Shown: in pieces, positions 1 through 12,480 of the stretch | Layout of the letters: every line of letters starts with the position of its first letter | Numbering within the stretch: position 1 is the first letter of the stretch | Assembly: GCF_018881965.1 (NCBI RefSeq) | Contig: NZ_JACVPI010000001.1 | Span: 1,060,018-1,124,017 of the forward strand | Source: Polynucleobacter sp. JS-Polo-80-F4 | GTDB taxonomy: Bacteria > Pseudomonadota > Gammaproteobacteria > Burkholderiales > Burkholderiaceae | Length of the DNA: 64,000 nucleotides | Direction: 5' to 3' | Program-made: the position numbers and the translations under genes | Notes under the pieces: generated by a model | Seen by the model: the letters and a program-made list of their open reading frames with translations, nothing else | Told to the model about the DNA's origin: nothing | Database searches by the model: none

Positions 1-7
1 CAATTAA

Positions 8-2707
<2,700 letters not shown>

Positions 2708-2721
2708 ATAGAAAAAGAGAT

Positions 2722-3249
2722 ATGAGCGTAAATTCCCTACGTCGCACAATGCTAGGCTTGATTGCTACAGCTCCAGTAATGGGGTTGATTGCATGCGGCT
2801 ATCGCTTACGCGGCATGGTGGATTTGCCTTTCAAGGTCATTGCGATTACAGGCAACCCTTCTCCGCCACTCAGAGCAGACTTACAGACGGCGATCTTGAC
2901 GGGCACGGATGCAAAAGTTGCCATCAACCCTAAGGATGCAGATCTCATCTTGGAAATTAACAACGACATTAATGGTCGTGAGATTTTGGCTTACAACTCC
3001 AATGGTCAAGTATCAGCTTATCGTCTGAATATTCGCGTTGGATTTAGGGCATATGATTTGGCTGGTGCTGAAATCGTCCCAGAGGCTGAGATCTACATGA
3101 CTAGAGATATAGACTTTAGTGTGTCAACAGTGTTGGCGACTGACGTTCAAATTCAGCAGTTCTTAACTCTGATGCGCAAAGATTTGGCGACTCAGATCCT
3201 GCGCCGTGTATCTGCTGGTGCAAGATCGCCGCAGGCAAAATCTTTCTAG
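2722..3249 (+). CDS. lptE: LPS-assembly lipoprotein LptE
   Basis: Outer-membrane lipoprotein that partners LptD in inserting lipopolysaccharide into the outer membrane. The N-terminus is a lipoprotein signal with a lipobox ending at Cys25 (LIAC-GYRLRG); the GYxLRG start of the mature protein is typical of LptE. Length is 175 residues, usual for the family. It sits between leuS and holA, the conserved leuS-lptE-holA order of many proteobacteria, which supports the call because the sequence itself is weakly conserved in this family. Confidence 0.93.
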   Translation: MSVNSLRRTMLGLIATAPVMGLIACGYRLRGMVDLPFKVIAITGNPSPPLRADLQTAILTGTDAKVAINPKDADLILEINNDINGREILAYNSNGQVSAYRLNIRVGFRAYDLAGAEIVPEAEIYMTRDIDFSVSTVLATDVQIQQFLTLMRKDLATQILRRVSAGARSPQAKSF

Positions 3250-3263
3250 AGATGAATTAGGGC

Positions 3264-4325
3264 ATGGTTAAAGTTGATGCCTTACAAGTGCACCTCAAGT
3301 CTTTGAGTTCTGGTGGTGCAATGTTGCCACTCTATGTATTTAGTGGTGATGAGCCTCTATTGATGATGGAGGCGATGGATCAACTGCGATCTGCTGCCAA
3401 GAAGCAAAATTTCACTGAGCGCGAAGTTTTATTGCAAGAGCGTGGCTTTGATTGGAGCGCTTTATTAAATGCTGGTCAAACCATGTCATTGTTTGGTGAT
3501 AAACGTTGGGTAGAGTTGCGCATACCAACTGGAAAGCCTGGTCGCGATGGGGCTGACGCTTTAAAACAATTTGCCGCTCAAATTGCTTCACAAGCTACTG
3601 GTTCAGATGGCCCAGATACTGTTGTATGTATTGTGTTGCCTCGTTTGGATGGTAAGACTAAGACTTCCGCGTGGTTTAGTGCTTTAGATGATGCGGGTAT
3701 GGCGATTCAGATTGATTCTCTGGATCGTAGTCACTTGCCGCAGTGGATTTCTGGGCGTTTAAAGCGTCAAGATCAAGAGGTGGAGTCTGGTCCTGAAGGA
3801 CAGCGCGCACTTGAATTTATTGCTGATCAAGTGGAGGGTAATTTAATTGCTGCCCATCAAGAGATTCTGAAATTAGGCTTGCTCTATCCCACTGGCAAGT
3901 TGAGCGAAGAGCAAATTCGTTCTTCTATTCTAAAGGTAGCGCGTTACAACGTTTTTGAATTAACTGAAGCCATGCTTGCGGGAGATCTGGCTAGGTTAAA
4001 TCGCATGCTAGACGGTTTAAAGGGTGAGGGTGAGCCACTGGTATTGATTCTGTGGAGCGTAACTGAGGAGCTTCGGATACTATCTAAACTCAAGGCAGCC
4101 AGTGATGCTGGTGAGTCTGTACAGAATTTGATGCGCGCCAACCGGATTTGGGGCAATAAAGAACGTTTATACCCAGCGGCATTAAGAAGAGTTCAGCCCC
4201 TGAAGTTGCGCAGAGCGATGCAGGTTGCTGCAGGATTGGATCGCCAAGTAAAAGGTTTGCATGCTGCAGAGTTGCCAGCAGACCCTTGGGATGGTTTGCG
4301 TTTAGTTGGAAATTTATTGCGTTGA
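3264..4325 (+). CDS. holA: DNA polymerase III subunit delta
   Basis: Delta subunit of the clamp loader; it opens the beta sliding clamp during replication. The protein is 353 residues, close to the family norm. The early segment LPLYVFSGDEPLLMMEA matches the start of the degenerate AAA+ domain of HolA, and the C-terminal half is helical with the collar-domain character of the family. It follows lptE by 14 bases with a likely shared transcript. The ATG at 3264 is the first good start and no upstream alternative is better. Confidence 0.95.
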   Translation: MVKVDALQVHLKSLSSGGAMLPLYVFSGDEPLLMMEAMDQLRSAAKKQNFTEREVLLQERGFDWSALLNAGQTMSLFGDKRWVELRIPTGKPGRDGADALKQFAAQIASQATGSDGPDTVVCIVLPRLDGKTKTSAWFSALDDAGMAIQIDSLDRSHLPQWISGRLKRQDQEVESGPEGQRALEFIADQVEGNLIAAHQEILKLGLLYPTGKLSEEQIRSSILKVARYNVFELTEAMLAGDLARLNRMLDGLKGEGEPLVLILWSVTEELRILSKLKAASDAGESVQNLMRANRIWGNKERLYPAALRRVQPLKLRRAMQVAAGLDRQVKGLHAAELPADPWDGLRLVGNLLR

Positions 4326-4363
4326 GTAGTGCATATAAAAATTAGTGAATTAGAGAGCAAGAA

Positions 4364-5641
4364 ATGAGTTCAGCTATAAAAGAAATGATGCAAGATATTG
4401 GCATGCGAGCACGAGCTGCATCGCGGGCAATGGCGCGTGCATCTAGCGAGAAAAAAAATCAAGCTTTATTGCATATCGCTACAGCTGTTCGTCAGAAGGC
4501 TGATGAGATTCAGAAGGTCAATCAGGTTGATGTTGAACGCGCGAAAGCAAATGGGCAAGATGCTGCTTTTGTTGATCGCTTGACCATGACACCTAAAACA
4601 ATTGAAACCATGGCTTTGGGTTTGGAGCAAATCGTTTCTTTAGAGGATCCAATTGGAAAAATATCAGCTTTAAAAAAGCAAGCATCAGGCATTGAATTAG
4701 GTCAGATGCGTGTTCCACTGGGTGTCATCGGCATCGTTTACGAGTCTCGGCCTAACGTCACTATTGATGCTGCTGCCTTGTGCCTCAAGTCAGGCAATGC
4801 AGTGATTCTGCGTGGCGGCTCTGAAGCAATTGACTCCAATACCTTATTAGCGCAGATCATTCAGGATGGCTTGGCTGCCGCTGGATTGCCTAAGGATGCA
4901 GTACAGGTAGTCACCACAACGGATCGTAGTGCTGTTGGCGAAATGATCACTATGACGCAATATATTGATGTGATCGTGCCACGCGGTGGCAAGAGCTTGA
5001 TCGCGCGTTTGATGGCTGAGGCACGTGTGCCCATGATTAAACACCTGGATGGTATTTGTCATACCTATATTGATGCTGATGCTGATGTCGCTATGGCGGT
5101 AAAGGTTTGCGATAACGCCAAGACGCAACGCTATGCTCCTTGTAATGCGATGGAGACATTGCTGGTAAATCAAGAGATCGCACAGAAAGTATTGCCAACC
5201 CTTTGTAAGATCTATCAGGACAAGGGTGTGGAGCTGCGGGTTGATGGCCTAACTCGCAAAACACTAGAAGCAAATGGGTTCCAGAATTTAGTAGATGCTA
5301 ATGAAGAGGATTGGCAGACTGAGTACTTGGCACCAATCTTGTCAATTAAGACTGTGGCCAACATTGATGAAGCGATGAACCATATTGAGCAATACGGCAG
5401 CAAACATACCGATGCCATCATTACCAATAACAAAGCTCAGGCTGACCGATTCTTGCGTGAAGTGGATAGCGCGAGTGTGATGGTTAATGCCAGCACTCGC
5501 TTTGCGGATGGCTTTGAATATGGCCTTGGCGCTGAAATCGGTATTTCGAATGACAAGCTGCATGCCCGTGGGCCTGTTGGTTTGGATGGCTTGACCTCAT
5601 TGAAGTATGTGGTCATGGGTCACGGCGAGATTCGTACCTAA
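4364..5641 (+). CDS. proA: Gamma-glutamyl phosphate reductase
   Basis: Second step of proline synthesis: NADPH-dependent reduction of gamma-glutamyl phosphate to glutamate-5-semialdehyde. The 425-residue protein has the ALDH-superfamily fold, the [17 protein letters not shown] segment typical of ProA, and the probable catalytic Cys at about residue 260 in the CNAMET context. ATG at 4364 follows an AGAG-rich leader. proB is not adjacent; proB lying elsewhere is common in this group. It is the last gene of the leuS run, 38 bases after holA. Confidence 0.97.
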   Translation: MSSAIKEMMQDIGMRARAASRAMARASSEKKNQALLHIATAVRQKADEIQKVNQVDVERAKANGQDAAFVDRLTMTPKTIETMALGLEQIVSLEDPIGKISALKKQASGIELGQMRVPLGVIGIVYESRPNVTIDAAALCLKSGNAVILRGGSEAIDSNTLLAQIIQDGLAAAGLPKDAVQVVTTTDRSAVGEMITMTQYIDVIVPRGGKSLIARLMAEARVPMIKHLDGICHTYIDADADVAMAVKVCDNAKTQRYAPCNAMETLLVNQEIAQKVLPTLCKIYQDKGVELRVDGLTRKTLEANGFQNLVDANEEDWQTEYLAPILSIKTVANIDEAMNHIEQYGSKHTDAIITNNKAQADRFLREVDSASVMVNASTRFADGFEYGLGAEIGISNDKLHARGPVGLDGLTSLKYVVMGHGEIRT

Positions 5642-5670
5642 AGTTAATAAATAAATAGAGCAAACTACAT

Positions 5671-6096
5671 ATGAGCAATGCCTACCTCTGGGTAAAAACC
5701 TTTCACATCGTATTTATTACCTCCTGGTTTGCTGGCTTGTTTTATCTGCCTAGAATTTTTGTGAACCTGGCTGAGGAGAAAAATACCGAAGCTTATGCTC
5801 GCCTTTTGGGTATGGCCGACCGACTCTTTCGATTCATGACTATTTTGGCTGTGCCAGCAGTAGTGCTAGGTCTAACGCTATGGCTCTATTTTGGTATTGG
5901 TGCCGGCGATGTTTGGATGCATGCCAAATTATTCTTTGTGATCTTGGTAATTGGCTATCACCATGCCTGCCTAAGCTTGCTCAAGAAATTTCGTGCCGGC
6001 GTAAATAAGCGATCCGGTGTTTGGTTCCGTTGGTTTAACGAAGTACCAGTCATCTTGCTAGTGATTATTGTGGCCTTGGTGTTGTTCAAGCCTTAA
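5671..6096 (+). CDS. hemJ: HemJ-type protoporphyrinogen IX oxidase (CopD/UPF0093 family)
   Basis: Small integral membrane protein of 141 residues with four predicted membrane helices. The opening YLWVKTFHIVFITSWFAGLF and following YLPRIFVN are the HemJ signature, including the conserved His of the first helix. HemJ proteins oxidise protoporphyrinogen IX in heme synthesis. hemL lies 1.8 kb downstream, in keeping with a heme role, although the two are separated by two other genes. Some databases label this family only as CopD-like, so the exact function is inferred from family membership. Confidence 0.85.
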   Translation: MSNAYLWVKTFHIVFITSWFAGLFYLPRIFVNLAEEKNTEAYARLLGMADRLFRFMTILAVPAVVLGLTLWLYFGIGAGDVWMHAKLFFVILVIGYHHACLSLLKKFRAGVNKRSGVWFRWFNEVPVILLVIIVALVLFKP

Positions 6097-6156
6097 GACC
6101 AACCTACTAATATTTACTTTATTTTCTAATTCCCCCATTTATAGACTGTTAGCCCC

Positions 6157-7593
6157 ATGAGATTTTTTGTTGTTTGCCCAGGTGGCTTAGAAGTGCCGCT
6201 TGCCCAGGAGCTGGCGGAGATTGCTGGACGCCCAGAATGTAAGGCCTTAGGGGCGTGGGTGATTGATCCAACGCCTACCAGCCCTACTGGTGGCGTCGGT
6301 CTTGCTGCGCCCCTTTCGGCTACCATGGCACTGAACCTGCATTCCCGTATTGCGAGTCGGGTGCTGTTACAAATGGCGCAAGCACCATACAGGCAAGAGG
6401 ACGATTTATATAAATTGGCTAGTGGCTTGGCTTGGGAAGAATGGTTTACTTCCAAGCAAACCTTACGCGTCGATGTGACAGCACACCGCTCCCCATTGAA
6501 GAGTTTAAATTTTGCAACGCTCAAAATAAAAGATGCCATCGTTGATCGTTTGCGCGATGTCACTGGCGATCGCCCCAGTATCGACACAGCCTTTCCGGAT
6601 GTTCGTGTTCAGGCGCATTTGACGGCAACTCAAGTTACCATTTATTTAGATACTTCAGGCGAAGCATTATTTAAGCGTGGCTGGCGTGATGAAAAAGGGG
6701 ATGCACCCCTAAAAGAAAATTTAGCAGCAGGCATTCTGTCGATTACCAGCTGGAAGCCAGGTCAGACCTTATTTGATCCTATGTGCGGTAGTGGCACTTT
6801 CTTAATTGAAGCTGCACAGATGGCGTTAGCCATTCCTCCTGGGGCAATTCGTGCTGGGATGTATGGTGATGATGCCAAGCCAAGCCGATTGGCTTATCGC
6901 CCTTTAATTACCTCTGCCCATGGTTTTGGATTCCAGCGACTCAAGCCATTTAATGACTCTGCAGAGCAAAAGCGCTGGGTAGACTTGAAAGAAGCCGCTC
7001 TTGCTTTGATGTTGGAAAAGCGTAAGCAGCATCCTAGTGTCGATTCCTTAAAAATTTCTGGTGGCGACATTAATGAGAAATTGGTATCGATGTTTAAGGG
7101 CAATTGGCAAAGAGCGCAATTGCCAGATCAGCCTGTAGTTCGTCAGGTTGATGCTTTGGCAGCGAAAGCACCGGGTAATTTGAGCGAGGGTGTGATGCTC
7201 TTAAATCCGCCTTATGGCGAGCGTCTAGTGATTAAAGGTGGACGTGGTCAGGATCGCACCTCTAATCAAGAAGAGAGTTATGACGATGAGCCCGATAATC
7301 GTTTTGAGTTGAACTTAGAAACTGGGCGTCAAAGCGCTAAGCGTTCTAGTCGTGAGTCATTGAAGAAGCTTCAAGCTCAAGAAGAGCAGGATCCGAAGTT
7401 TGTCGAGTTCTTACGTCAGTTTGGACAACACCTCAAAGAGGATTTTGGTGGGTGGAATATCTTTGTGTTGACTGCAGATATGGCGCTTCCAGGCCAACTG
7501 CGCATTAAAGAATCCAAACGCACACCTTTATTCAATGGCCCATTAGAGTGTCGTTTATTCAAGTTTGAGATGCACGCTAAGCGACCAGCTTAA
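6157..7593 (+). CDS. THUMP-domain class I SAM-dependent RNA methyltransferase (RlmL-type)
   Basis: Probable 23S rRNA guanine-N2 methyltransferase related to the RlmL half of E. coli RlmKL. The 478-residue protein has an N-terminal THUMP-like RNA-binding region (about 40-160), a SAM-binding segment FDPMCGSGTF (about 205-215) and the catalytic NPPYGERL motif at about residue 350. The RlmK half is absent, as is usual outside Gammaproteobacteria. Between the NPPY motif and the end is a charged, probably disordered insertion (about 358-412) rich in Asp, Glu and Arg. The exact target base is not provable from sequence. Confidence 0.9.
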   Translation: MRFFVVCPGGLEVPLAQELAEIAGRPECKALGAWVIDPTPTSPTGGVGLAAPLSATMALNLHSRIASRVLLQMAQAPYRQEDDLYKLASGLAWEEWFTSKQTLRVDVTAHRSPLKSLNFATLKIKDAIVDRLRDVTGDRPSIDTAFPDVRVQAHLTATQVTIYLDTSGEALFKRGWRDEKGDAPLKENLAAGILSITSWKPGQTLFDPMCGSGTFLIEAAQMALAIPPGAIRAGMYGDDAKPSRLAYRPLITSAHGFGFQRLKPFNDSAEQKRWVDLKEAALALMLEKRKQHPSVDSLKISGGDINEKLVSMFKGNWQRAQLPDQPVVRQVDALAAKAPGNLSEGVMLLNPPYGERLVIKGGRGQDRTSNQEESYDDEPDNRFELNLETGRQSAKRSSRESLKKLQAQEEQDPKFVEFLRQFGQHLKEDFGGWNIFVLTADMALPGQLRIKESKRTPLFNGPLECRLFKFEMHAKRPA

Positions 7594-7674
7594 AGCAAGT
7601 AAAAACCTTAAAATAAATGAACAAGCTTAGTGCAGCTAAATTCAAGTAGCTAAAAATATTCGGAGATTAAAGTA

Positions 7675-7845
7675 ATGGAATTTAAAACGTATATGTGTCT
7701 AATCTGTGGCTGGGTTTATGACGAAGCTGCTGGTTTGCCTGACGAAGGTATTGCACCAGGAACCCTCTGGAAAGATGTTCCTATGAATTGGACATGTCCA
7801 GAATGCGGTGCTCGTAAGGAAGATTTTGAAATGATGGCGATTTAA
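7675..7845 (+). CDS. Rubredoxin
   Basis: A 56-residue iron protein carrying a single Fe(SCys)4 centre, used for one-electron transfer. The four ligands are visible as CxxC pairs at Cys8/Cys11 (MCLICGWVYD) and Cys41/Cys44 (WTCPECGARK), with the standard GLPDEGI segment between them. A clear AG-rich ribosome site (GGAGATTAAAGTA) precedes the ATG. hemL begins 21 bases after its stop, so the two may be cotranscribed. Rubredoxin next to hemL is, to my knowledge, a frequent betaproteobacterial arrangement. Confidence 0.97.
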   Translation: MEFKTYMCLICGWVYDEAAGLPDEGIAPGTLWKDVPMNWTCPECGARKEDFEMMAI

Positions 7846-7866
7846 TTTATTGAATTTGAAAAAATA

Positions 7867-9168
7867 ATGGCAAAAGTAGATCAAAACGAAGCGCTGTTTG
7901 AGCGCGCACAAAAGACTATCCCTGGGGGAGTCAACTCTCCAGTGAGGGCTTTCCGTCAGGTGGGTGGTGTCCCTCGTTTTGTTTCTAAAGCAAAAGGCCC
8001 TTATTTTTGGGATGCAAATGATCAACGCTATATTGATTTAATTATGTCTTGGGGCCCCATGATTGTGGGCCATGCAAATCCTGAGGTAGTAGCTGCAGTT
8101 CAAAAAGCAGCTGAAACCAGTTTTAGTTACGGCGCACCTACCGAGGGTGAAATTGAATTGGCTGAGCGTATCTGTGCCTTGATGCCAAGCGTTGAGCAGG
8201 TCCGCATGGTGTCTAGCGGTACTGAGGCGACGATGAGTGCCTTGCGTCTAGCTCGCGGCTATACCGGTCGTGATTTGATTATCAAGTTTGAGGGCTGCTA
8301 TCACGGACATGCTGACAGCTTATTGGTAAAGGCCGGATCAGGCTTGCTTACCTTTGCGGACTCTACGCAAAATGCACCTTCTTCTGGTGGTGTTCCACAA
8401 GATTTGGTGAAACATACCTTGGTGTTGCCTTACAACGATGTAGCAGCCATTGAAGAAGTCTTTAAAAAGCAGGGCGATCAAATTGCTGCAGTCATCATCG
8501 AGCCTATTGCTGGCAATATGAACTTGATTAAACCTTCAAAAGAGTTTTTGGGGGCCATTCGTAGTCTGACCAGCAAGCATGGCGCTGTATTAATTTATGA
8601 CGAAGTGATGACTGGCTTTAGAGTGGCCTTAGGTGGCGCCCAGTTTTTGCAAGGCATTACCCCTGACCTCACTTGTTTGGGCAAGGTTATGGGTGGCGGT
8701 ATGCCAATGGCTGCCTTTGGAGGCAAGAAAGAAATCATGTCTAAGCTTGCCCCACTGGGTAATGTGTACCAGGCAGGCACTCTCTCTGGTAATCCGGTAG
8801 CTGTGGCTGCAGGCCTAAAAACTTTAGAGATTATTTCTCGCGAAGGTTTTTATGAATGCTTAACTGGTCAGACTGAAAAGTTGATGGCTGGCTTAAAGCA
8901 GGCTGCAGATAAAGCCAATGTACCTTTTTCTGTAGACAGTGTTGGCGGCATGTTTGGTTTTTACTTTACCAATCAAGTTCCTGCTTCATTTGAAGCGGTG
9001 ACTAAATCCAATATTGATGCGTTTAAGAAATTCTTTCATCTCATGTTAGATGAGGGCATTTATTTGGCGCCTTCAGCGTATGAAGCAGGCTTTACATCCA
9101 TTGCACATGACAATGAAGTGGTCGATGCTATCGTTGCTGCTGCTGAGAATTCATTCAAAAAACTCTAA
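7867..9168 (+). CDS. hemL: Glutamate-1-semialdehyde 2,1-aminomutase
   Basis: PLP enzyme that converts glutamate-1-semialdehyde to 5-aminolevulinate in the C5 route to heme. The 433-residue protein has the family start ([21 protein letters not shown]), the [15 protein letters not shown] cofactor-phosphate region, the YDEVMTGFR segment and the probable Schiff-base Lys at about residue 273 in [11 protein letters not shown]. The length is typical. It is convergent with apaH. Confidence 0.98.
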   Translation: MAKVDQNEALFERAQKTIPGGVNSPVRAFRQVGGVPRFVSKAKGPYFWDANDQRYIDLIMSWGPMIVGHANPEVVAAVQKAAETSFSYGAPTEGEIELAERICALMPSVEQVRMVSSGTEATMSALRLARGYTGRDLIIKFEGCYHGHADSLLVKAGSGLLTFADSTQNAPSSGGVPQDLVKHTLVLPYNDVAAIEEVFKKQGDQIAAVIIEPIAGNMNLIKPSKEFLGAIRSLTSKHGAVLIYDEVMTGFRVALGGAQFLQGITPDLTCLGKVMGGGMPMAAFGGKKEIMSKLAPLGNVYQAGTLSGNPVAVAAGLKTLEIISREGFYECLTGQTEKLMAGLKQAADKANVPFSVDSVGGMFGFYFTNQVPASFEAVTKSNIDAFKKFFHLMLDEGIYLAPSAYEAGFTSIAHDNEVVDAIVAAAENSFKKL

Positions 9169-9186
9169 GCTTTAAGAGTCAGTTTT

Positions 9187-9205
9187 TAATTTCTAGAAGA
9201 AATTA
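9187..9205. repeat. AT-rich perfect inverted repeat between hemL and apaH
   Basis: TAATTTCT at 9187-9194 and its exact complement AGAAATTA at 9198-9205 are separated by three bases. It lies at the junction of the convergent hemL and apaH genes and overlaps the apaH stop. It could be a weak bidirectional terminator, but the stem is AT-rich and a run of T follows only loosely, so the role is uncertain. Confidence 0.35.
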
Positions 9206-10042
9206 CATTCGGAGTGGGTGGTCATAGCCACTCACCTGAATAATCTCTAATTTCTTGCTGTCTTTATTGGAGTCTGAGATTTCTAGGGCAGTAAGTTTTC
9301 CACCCCATACGCAGCCAGTGTCTAAGCCAATCACGTTGTGTTGGCGTAATAGCCCCAAGGTAGACCAGTGGCCAAAATAAGTAAGGACATCCTGGGTTTT
9401 TCTGTTTGGAACGGTGAACCAGGGAATATAGCCCTTGGGACCTTGTTCTAAACCTTCTTTGCTCTCAAATTCCATTTGACCTGCGGGTGTGCAGAAACGC
9501 ATTCTGGTTAATGCATTGGTGATGACACGAAGACGTTCATAACCCTTAAGTGACTTGCTCCATTTATTTGGAGTGTTGCCATACATATTGGCCAGAAAGT
9601 CTTTGTACGATTTACTGCGTAAGGTTTTTTCGACCTCGTGAGCGCATTCAATAGTTTGCTGTAAGTCCCATTGCGGTAGTACGCCTGCGTGAACGGTAAG
9701 AACATTTCCATTGCTGAGTGCCATGGGTCGATTCCGAATCCAATGAATCAATTCTTTTCTATCGGGCGCTGACAGAATGGGTTGAATCGTGTCTAAGCCT
9801 TTAGGGCTGCGCAAACCAGCATCAATGGCTAAAAGGTGCAGATCATGGTTGCCCAGTATGCATTCGGCACGACCAGATTCTTGTAGGGTCTTGAGTTGGC
9901 GCAATGCGCCAAGAGAGTCTGGGCCGCGATTAACTAAATCTCCCAAAAAAATCATTTTTGATTTAGCTGGGAGTTTTTTAACTAAGGCTTTTAATGACGG
10001 TGCGCAGCCTTGGACATCACCTACGGCATAGATCTTGCTCAT
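9203..10042 (-). CDS. apaH: Symmetrical bis(5'-nucleosyl)-tetraphosphatase
   Basis: Hydrolyses diadenosine tetraphosphate to two ADP and is linked to RNA decapping and stress signalling. Metallophosphatase motifs are visible in order: GDVQGC near residue 8, GDLVNRGPDS near residue 35 and GNHDLH near residue 65. The 279-residue length is typical of ApaH. The gene is on the minus strand, 58 bases downstream of phrB, and may share its transcript. Start ATG at 10042 gives the canonical MSKIYAVGDVQGC opening. Confidence 0.96.
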   Translation of the reverse strand: MSKIYAVGDVQGCAPSLKALVKKLPAKSKMIFLGDLVNRGPDSLGALRQLKTLQESGRAECILGNHDLHLLAIDAGLRSPKGLDTIQPILSAPDRKELIHWIRNRPMALSNGNVLTVHAGVLPQWDLQQTIECAHEVEKTLRSKSYKDFLANMYGNTPNKWSKSLKGYERLRVITNALTRMRFCTPAGQMEFESKEGLEQGPKGYIPWFTVPNRKTQDVLTYFGHWSTLGLLRQHNVIGLDTGCVWGGKLTALEISDSNKDSKKLEIIQVSGYDHPLRM

Positions 10043-10100
10043 GCCCTATCTTAAATCGGAACTACAAATAGGGCTCTATTAAGTTCGAGGAGGCGATAGA

Positions 10101-11573
10101 TTAGGCAACCTTTTTGACTACGCTATAGCGCACCAGGGTATTTTTTCGGGCTTCATCATGATCTACGACTGGTAGCGGGTAGTCTCGCCCAATGACTATG
10201 CCAGCAGCCTCTAATTCAATATGACCGGCCTGCCATGGGGCATGAATGGATTTCTTGGAGAGCTTTTCTAGCTGAGGCAGGTAGCGTTTAATGAACTTGC
10301 CCTCAGAATCAAACTTCTCTGATTGAGTAATGGGATTAAAGATGCGGAAGTAGGGCTGTGCATCGCATCCCGATGAGGAAGCCCACTGCCATCCGCCATT
10401 ATTGGATGACAGTTCAAAGTCATTGAGATGTTCGGCAAAATAGGCTTCGCCCCAACGCCAATCAATGCCCAGATCTTTTGTCAGAAAACTTGCAACCACC
10501 ATACGTAAACGATTATGCATGTAGCCACTTTGGTTGAGTTGATGCATTGCTGCGTCAACTAGTGGATAACCAGTCTTACCTTCACACCAGGCGGCAAATA
10601 ATTTTTTGGCCTTAGCTCCAGATTCCCAGATGATATTGTCATAGTCTGGTTTAAAAGATGCGCCCGATGCAAGGCGGGGATGATTGGCAAGAATCATGAA
10701 ATAGAAATCACGCCAGATCAGTTCACTTAACCAAATAGTTGCACCCATGCTGCCGGCCAGCATACGTCGATGCGCTTCACGTACCAAGCCTCTGATCGAT
10801 AGCATCCCAAAACGTAAGTGGGTGGATAGGTAACTTACGCCTTTGATTGCAGGGAAGTCTCTGCCAACTTGGTATTGATCAATGCGGGGTAGGAAGTCTT
10901 CCAAGAAAGCCTGACCACCCTCTGAGCCTGGTGGCAGATAGGCTTCAATGCCAGTAGCACAAAAACCCATGGACTCTAAAGAAGGAAATGGCTCATTTAA
11001 CTTTTTGGGAACAGCTGCTAGTTGACCCGGCTTTGGATTGCACTCATAAGCAGCCAAATCTTTTTCTTGGAGAGTCTTTAGCCAATTATTTTTATAAGGC
11101 GTAAAGATTGAGAAGACGGTATTGGAGTTGGTGAGAATTTCTTTTTTCTCAAAGATCACCTGATCTTTAAAAGTCTCGAATCCAATATCTTGCTTCTCTA
11201 GTTTGGTCTTAACTATTTCATCACGTTCGATTGCTGAAGGTTCGTAGTCGTGATTTACAAAGACAGTGTCGACACCGAGTTCTTTGGCAATCTCAGGAAT
11301 ACACTCAGTCGGCTTGCCAAAGCGAACAATGAGTCCTCCGCTTTGTTTACGTAATTGATCATCAATTTGCTTTAACCCCTGCCATATGAAATCCACGCGG
11401 CGATCGTGCTTAAGTCCTTTGGGATCTAATTCACCCTTAAGCAGGGGTTTGAGGATGTCCGTATCAAAGATAAAAGCGAGCCAAACCTTCTCACTTTCCT
11501 TAAGGGCGTGGTGAAGGGCGGCATTGTCATATAGACGAAGATCTCGGCGGAGCCAAACTAGAGCTTTTTGCAT
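10101..11573 (-). CDS. phrB: Deoxyribodipyrimidine photolyase
   Basis: Light-driven repair of cyclobutane pyrimidine dimers, using FADH- and an antenna chromophore. The 490-residue protein opens with the photolyase antenna domain (KALVWLRRDLRLYDNAAL) and carries the FAD-binding region near the C-terminus, with GYPLVDAAMHQLNQSGYMHNR and the NNGGWQWASSSGCDAQPYFR block that are diagnostic of class I CPD photolyases. It is divergent from the DUF218 gene at 11650, with 76 bases between. A photolyase suits a sunlit-water organism. Confidence 0.96.
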   Translation of the reverse strand: MQKALVWLRRDLRLYDNAALHHALKESEKVWLAFIFDTDILKPLLKGELDPKGLKHDRRVDFIWQGLKQIDDQLRKQSGGLIVRFGKPTECIPEIAKELGVDTVFVNHDYEPSAIERDEIVKTKLEKQDIGFETFKDQVIFEKKEILTNSNTVFSIFTPYKNNWLKTLQEKDLAAYECNPKPGQLAAVPKKLNEPFPSLESMGFCATGIEAYLPPGSEGGQAFLEDFLPRIDQYQVGRDFPAIKGVSYLSTHLRFGMLSIRGLVREAHRRMLAGSMGATIWLSELIWRDFYFMILANHPRLASGASFKPDYDNIIWESGAKAKKLFAAWCEGKTGYPLVDAAMHQLNQSGYMHNRLRMVVASFLTKDLGIDWRWGEAYFAEHLNDFELSSNNGGWQWASSSGCDAQPYFRIFNPITQSEKFDSEGKFIKRYLPQLEKLSKKSIHAPWQAGHIELEAAGIVIGRDYPLPVVDHDEARKNTLVRYSVVKKVA

Positions 11574-11649
11574 AGCCCCTATATTAGGGCTTATTTAGCT
11601 TCAATGCAGGCGCCTAGGCTTGTCAGTCAGGTTAAGATCGTAGGGAATT

Positions 11650-12459
11650 ATGGATACGATCTTTTTTATTTTGTCGAAGGTAGTGCAATTTTTAATTGAA
11701 CCACTCAATTGGGTACTACTCTTCACCCTATTGGCTTTGGTATTTTTATCGCTGCGAAAACCTCATCTTTGTAAGCGATTTTTAGTATTGGCCTTGATAG
11801 ATCTTGTGCTGGTGGGTTGGCTACCTGCATCAGAAGTTTTTTTGAGGGCGCTGGAAGACGCCGTCCCAAAAACTGAAATTTCAAAAGTGGCAACTAGCGA
11901 CCTTGGTGGCATCATCATTTTGGGCGGCGCTATTGAGGATGGTGAGATTGCGATTGATCGCGGAGAGGTTTCGATTTACTCATCTGCCGAAAGGGTGACC
12001 AAGGCCTTTGAGTTGATCAGGAAGAATCCAGGGCTACCTTATATCTTCAGCGGGTCATCGGGTCGTATTATCCCCAAAGGTATGTCCGAATCTGAAGCAT
12101 TTAAACGGCTTGTTCAAGAGCAGGGTTTAAATGAAGAGCAAGCACACTACGAAAATCAATCCCGTAACACCTATGAGAATGCCTTGTATCTAAAGCCGAT
12201 GATCATTGATTTTGGGCTTAAAACTGAATCTACTGAACAGAAGCCCTGGCTTTTAATTACTTCAGCCAGTCACATGCTTCGTTCGGAGAAGGTTTTTCAA
12301 AAACAAGGCATTAAAGTGATCCCCGTGCCAGTTGATTATCAAACAGCGCACCGCTTGCAGTGGACTTCTTTTGACCTAACCGATGGAGCTCACAACTGGA
12401 ACACCTTGGTTCATGAAATAGTTGGCCTTTTTGCTTATTGGATTACCGGAAAAATCTAG
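11650..12459 (+). CDS. DUF218 membrane protein (YdcF/ElyC-like)
   Basis: A 269-residue protein with two N-terminal membrane helices (roughly residues 5-30 and 35-58) followed by a DUF218 domain starting at GGIIILGGAIEDG. The later SASHMLRSEKVFQKQGI segment is a family hallmark. Members include E. coli ElyC, which is involved in envelope integrity, and SanA-like proteins, but the biochemical activity here is unknown. It precedes yqgE by 21 bases on the same strand. Confidence 0.85.
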   Translation: MDTIFFILSKVVQFLIEPLNWVLLFTLLALVFLSLRKPHLCKRFLVLALIDLVLVGWLPASEVFLRALEDAVPKTEISKVATSDLGGIIILGGAIEDGEIAIDRGEVSIYSSAERVTKAFELIRKNPGLPYIFSGSSGRIIPKGMSESEAFKRLVQEQGLNEEQAHYENQSRNTYENALYLKPMIIDFGLKTESTEQKPWLLITSASHMLRSEKVFQKQGIKVIPVPVDYQTAHRLQWTSFDLTDGAHNWNTLVHEIVGLFAYWITGKI

Positions 12460-12480
12460 ATATTCTGTAAAATAGACCCT

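Noticed and set aside
6126..6587. 153-codon minus-strand frame opposite the RlmL-type gene
   Set aside because: It lies wholly opposite a well-supported coding frame, shows no domain, and its start has no ribosome site.
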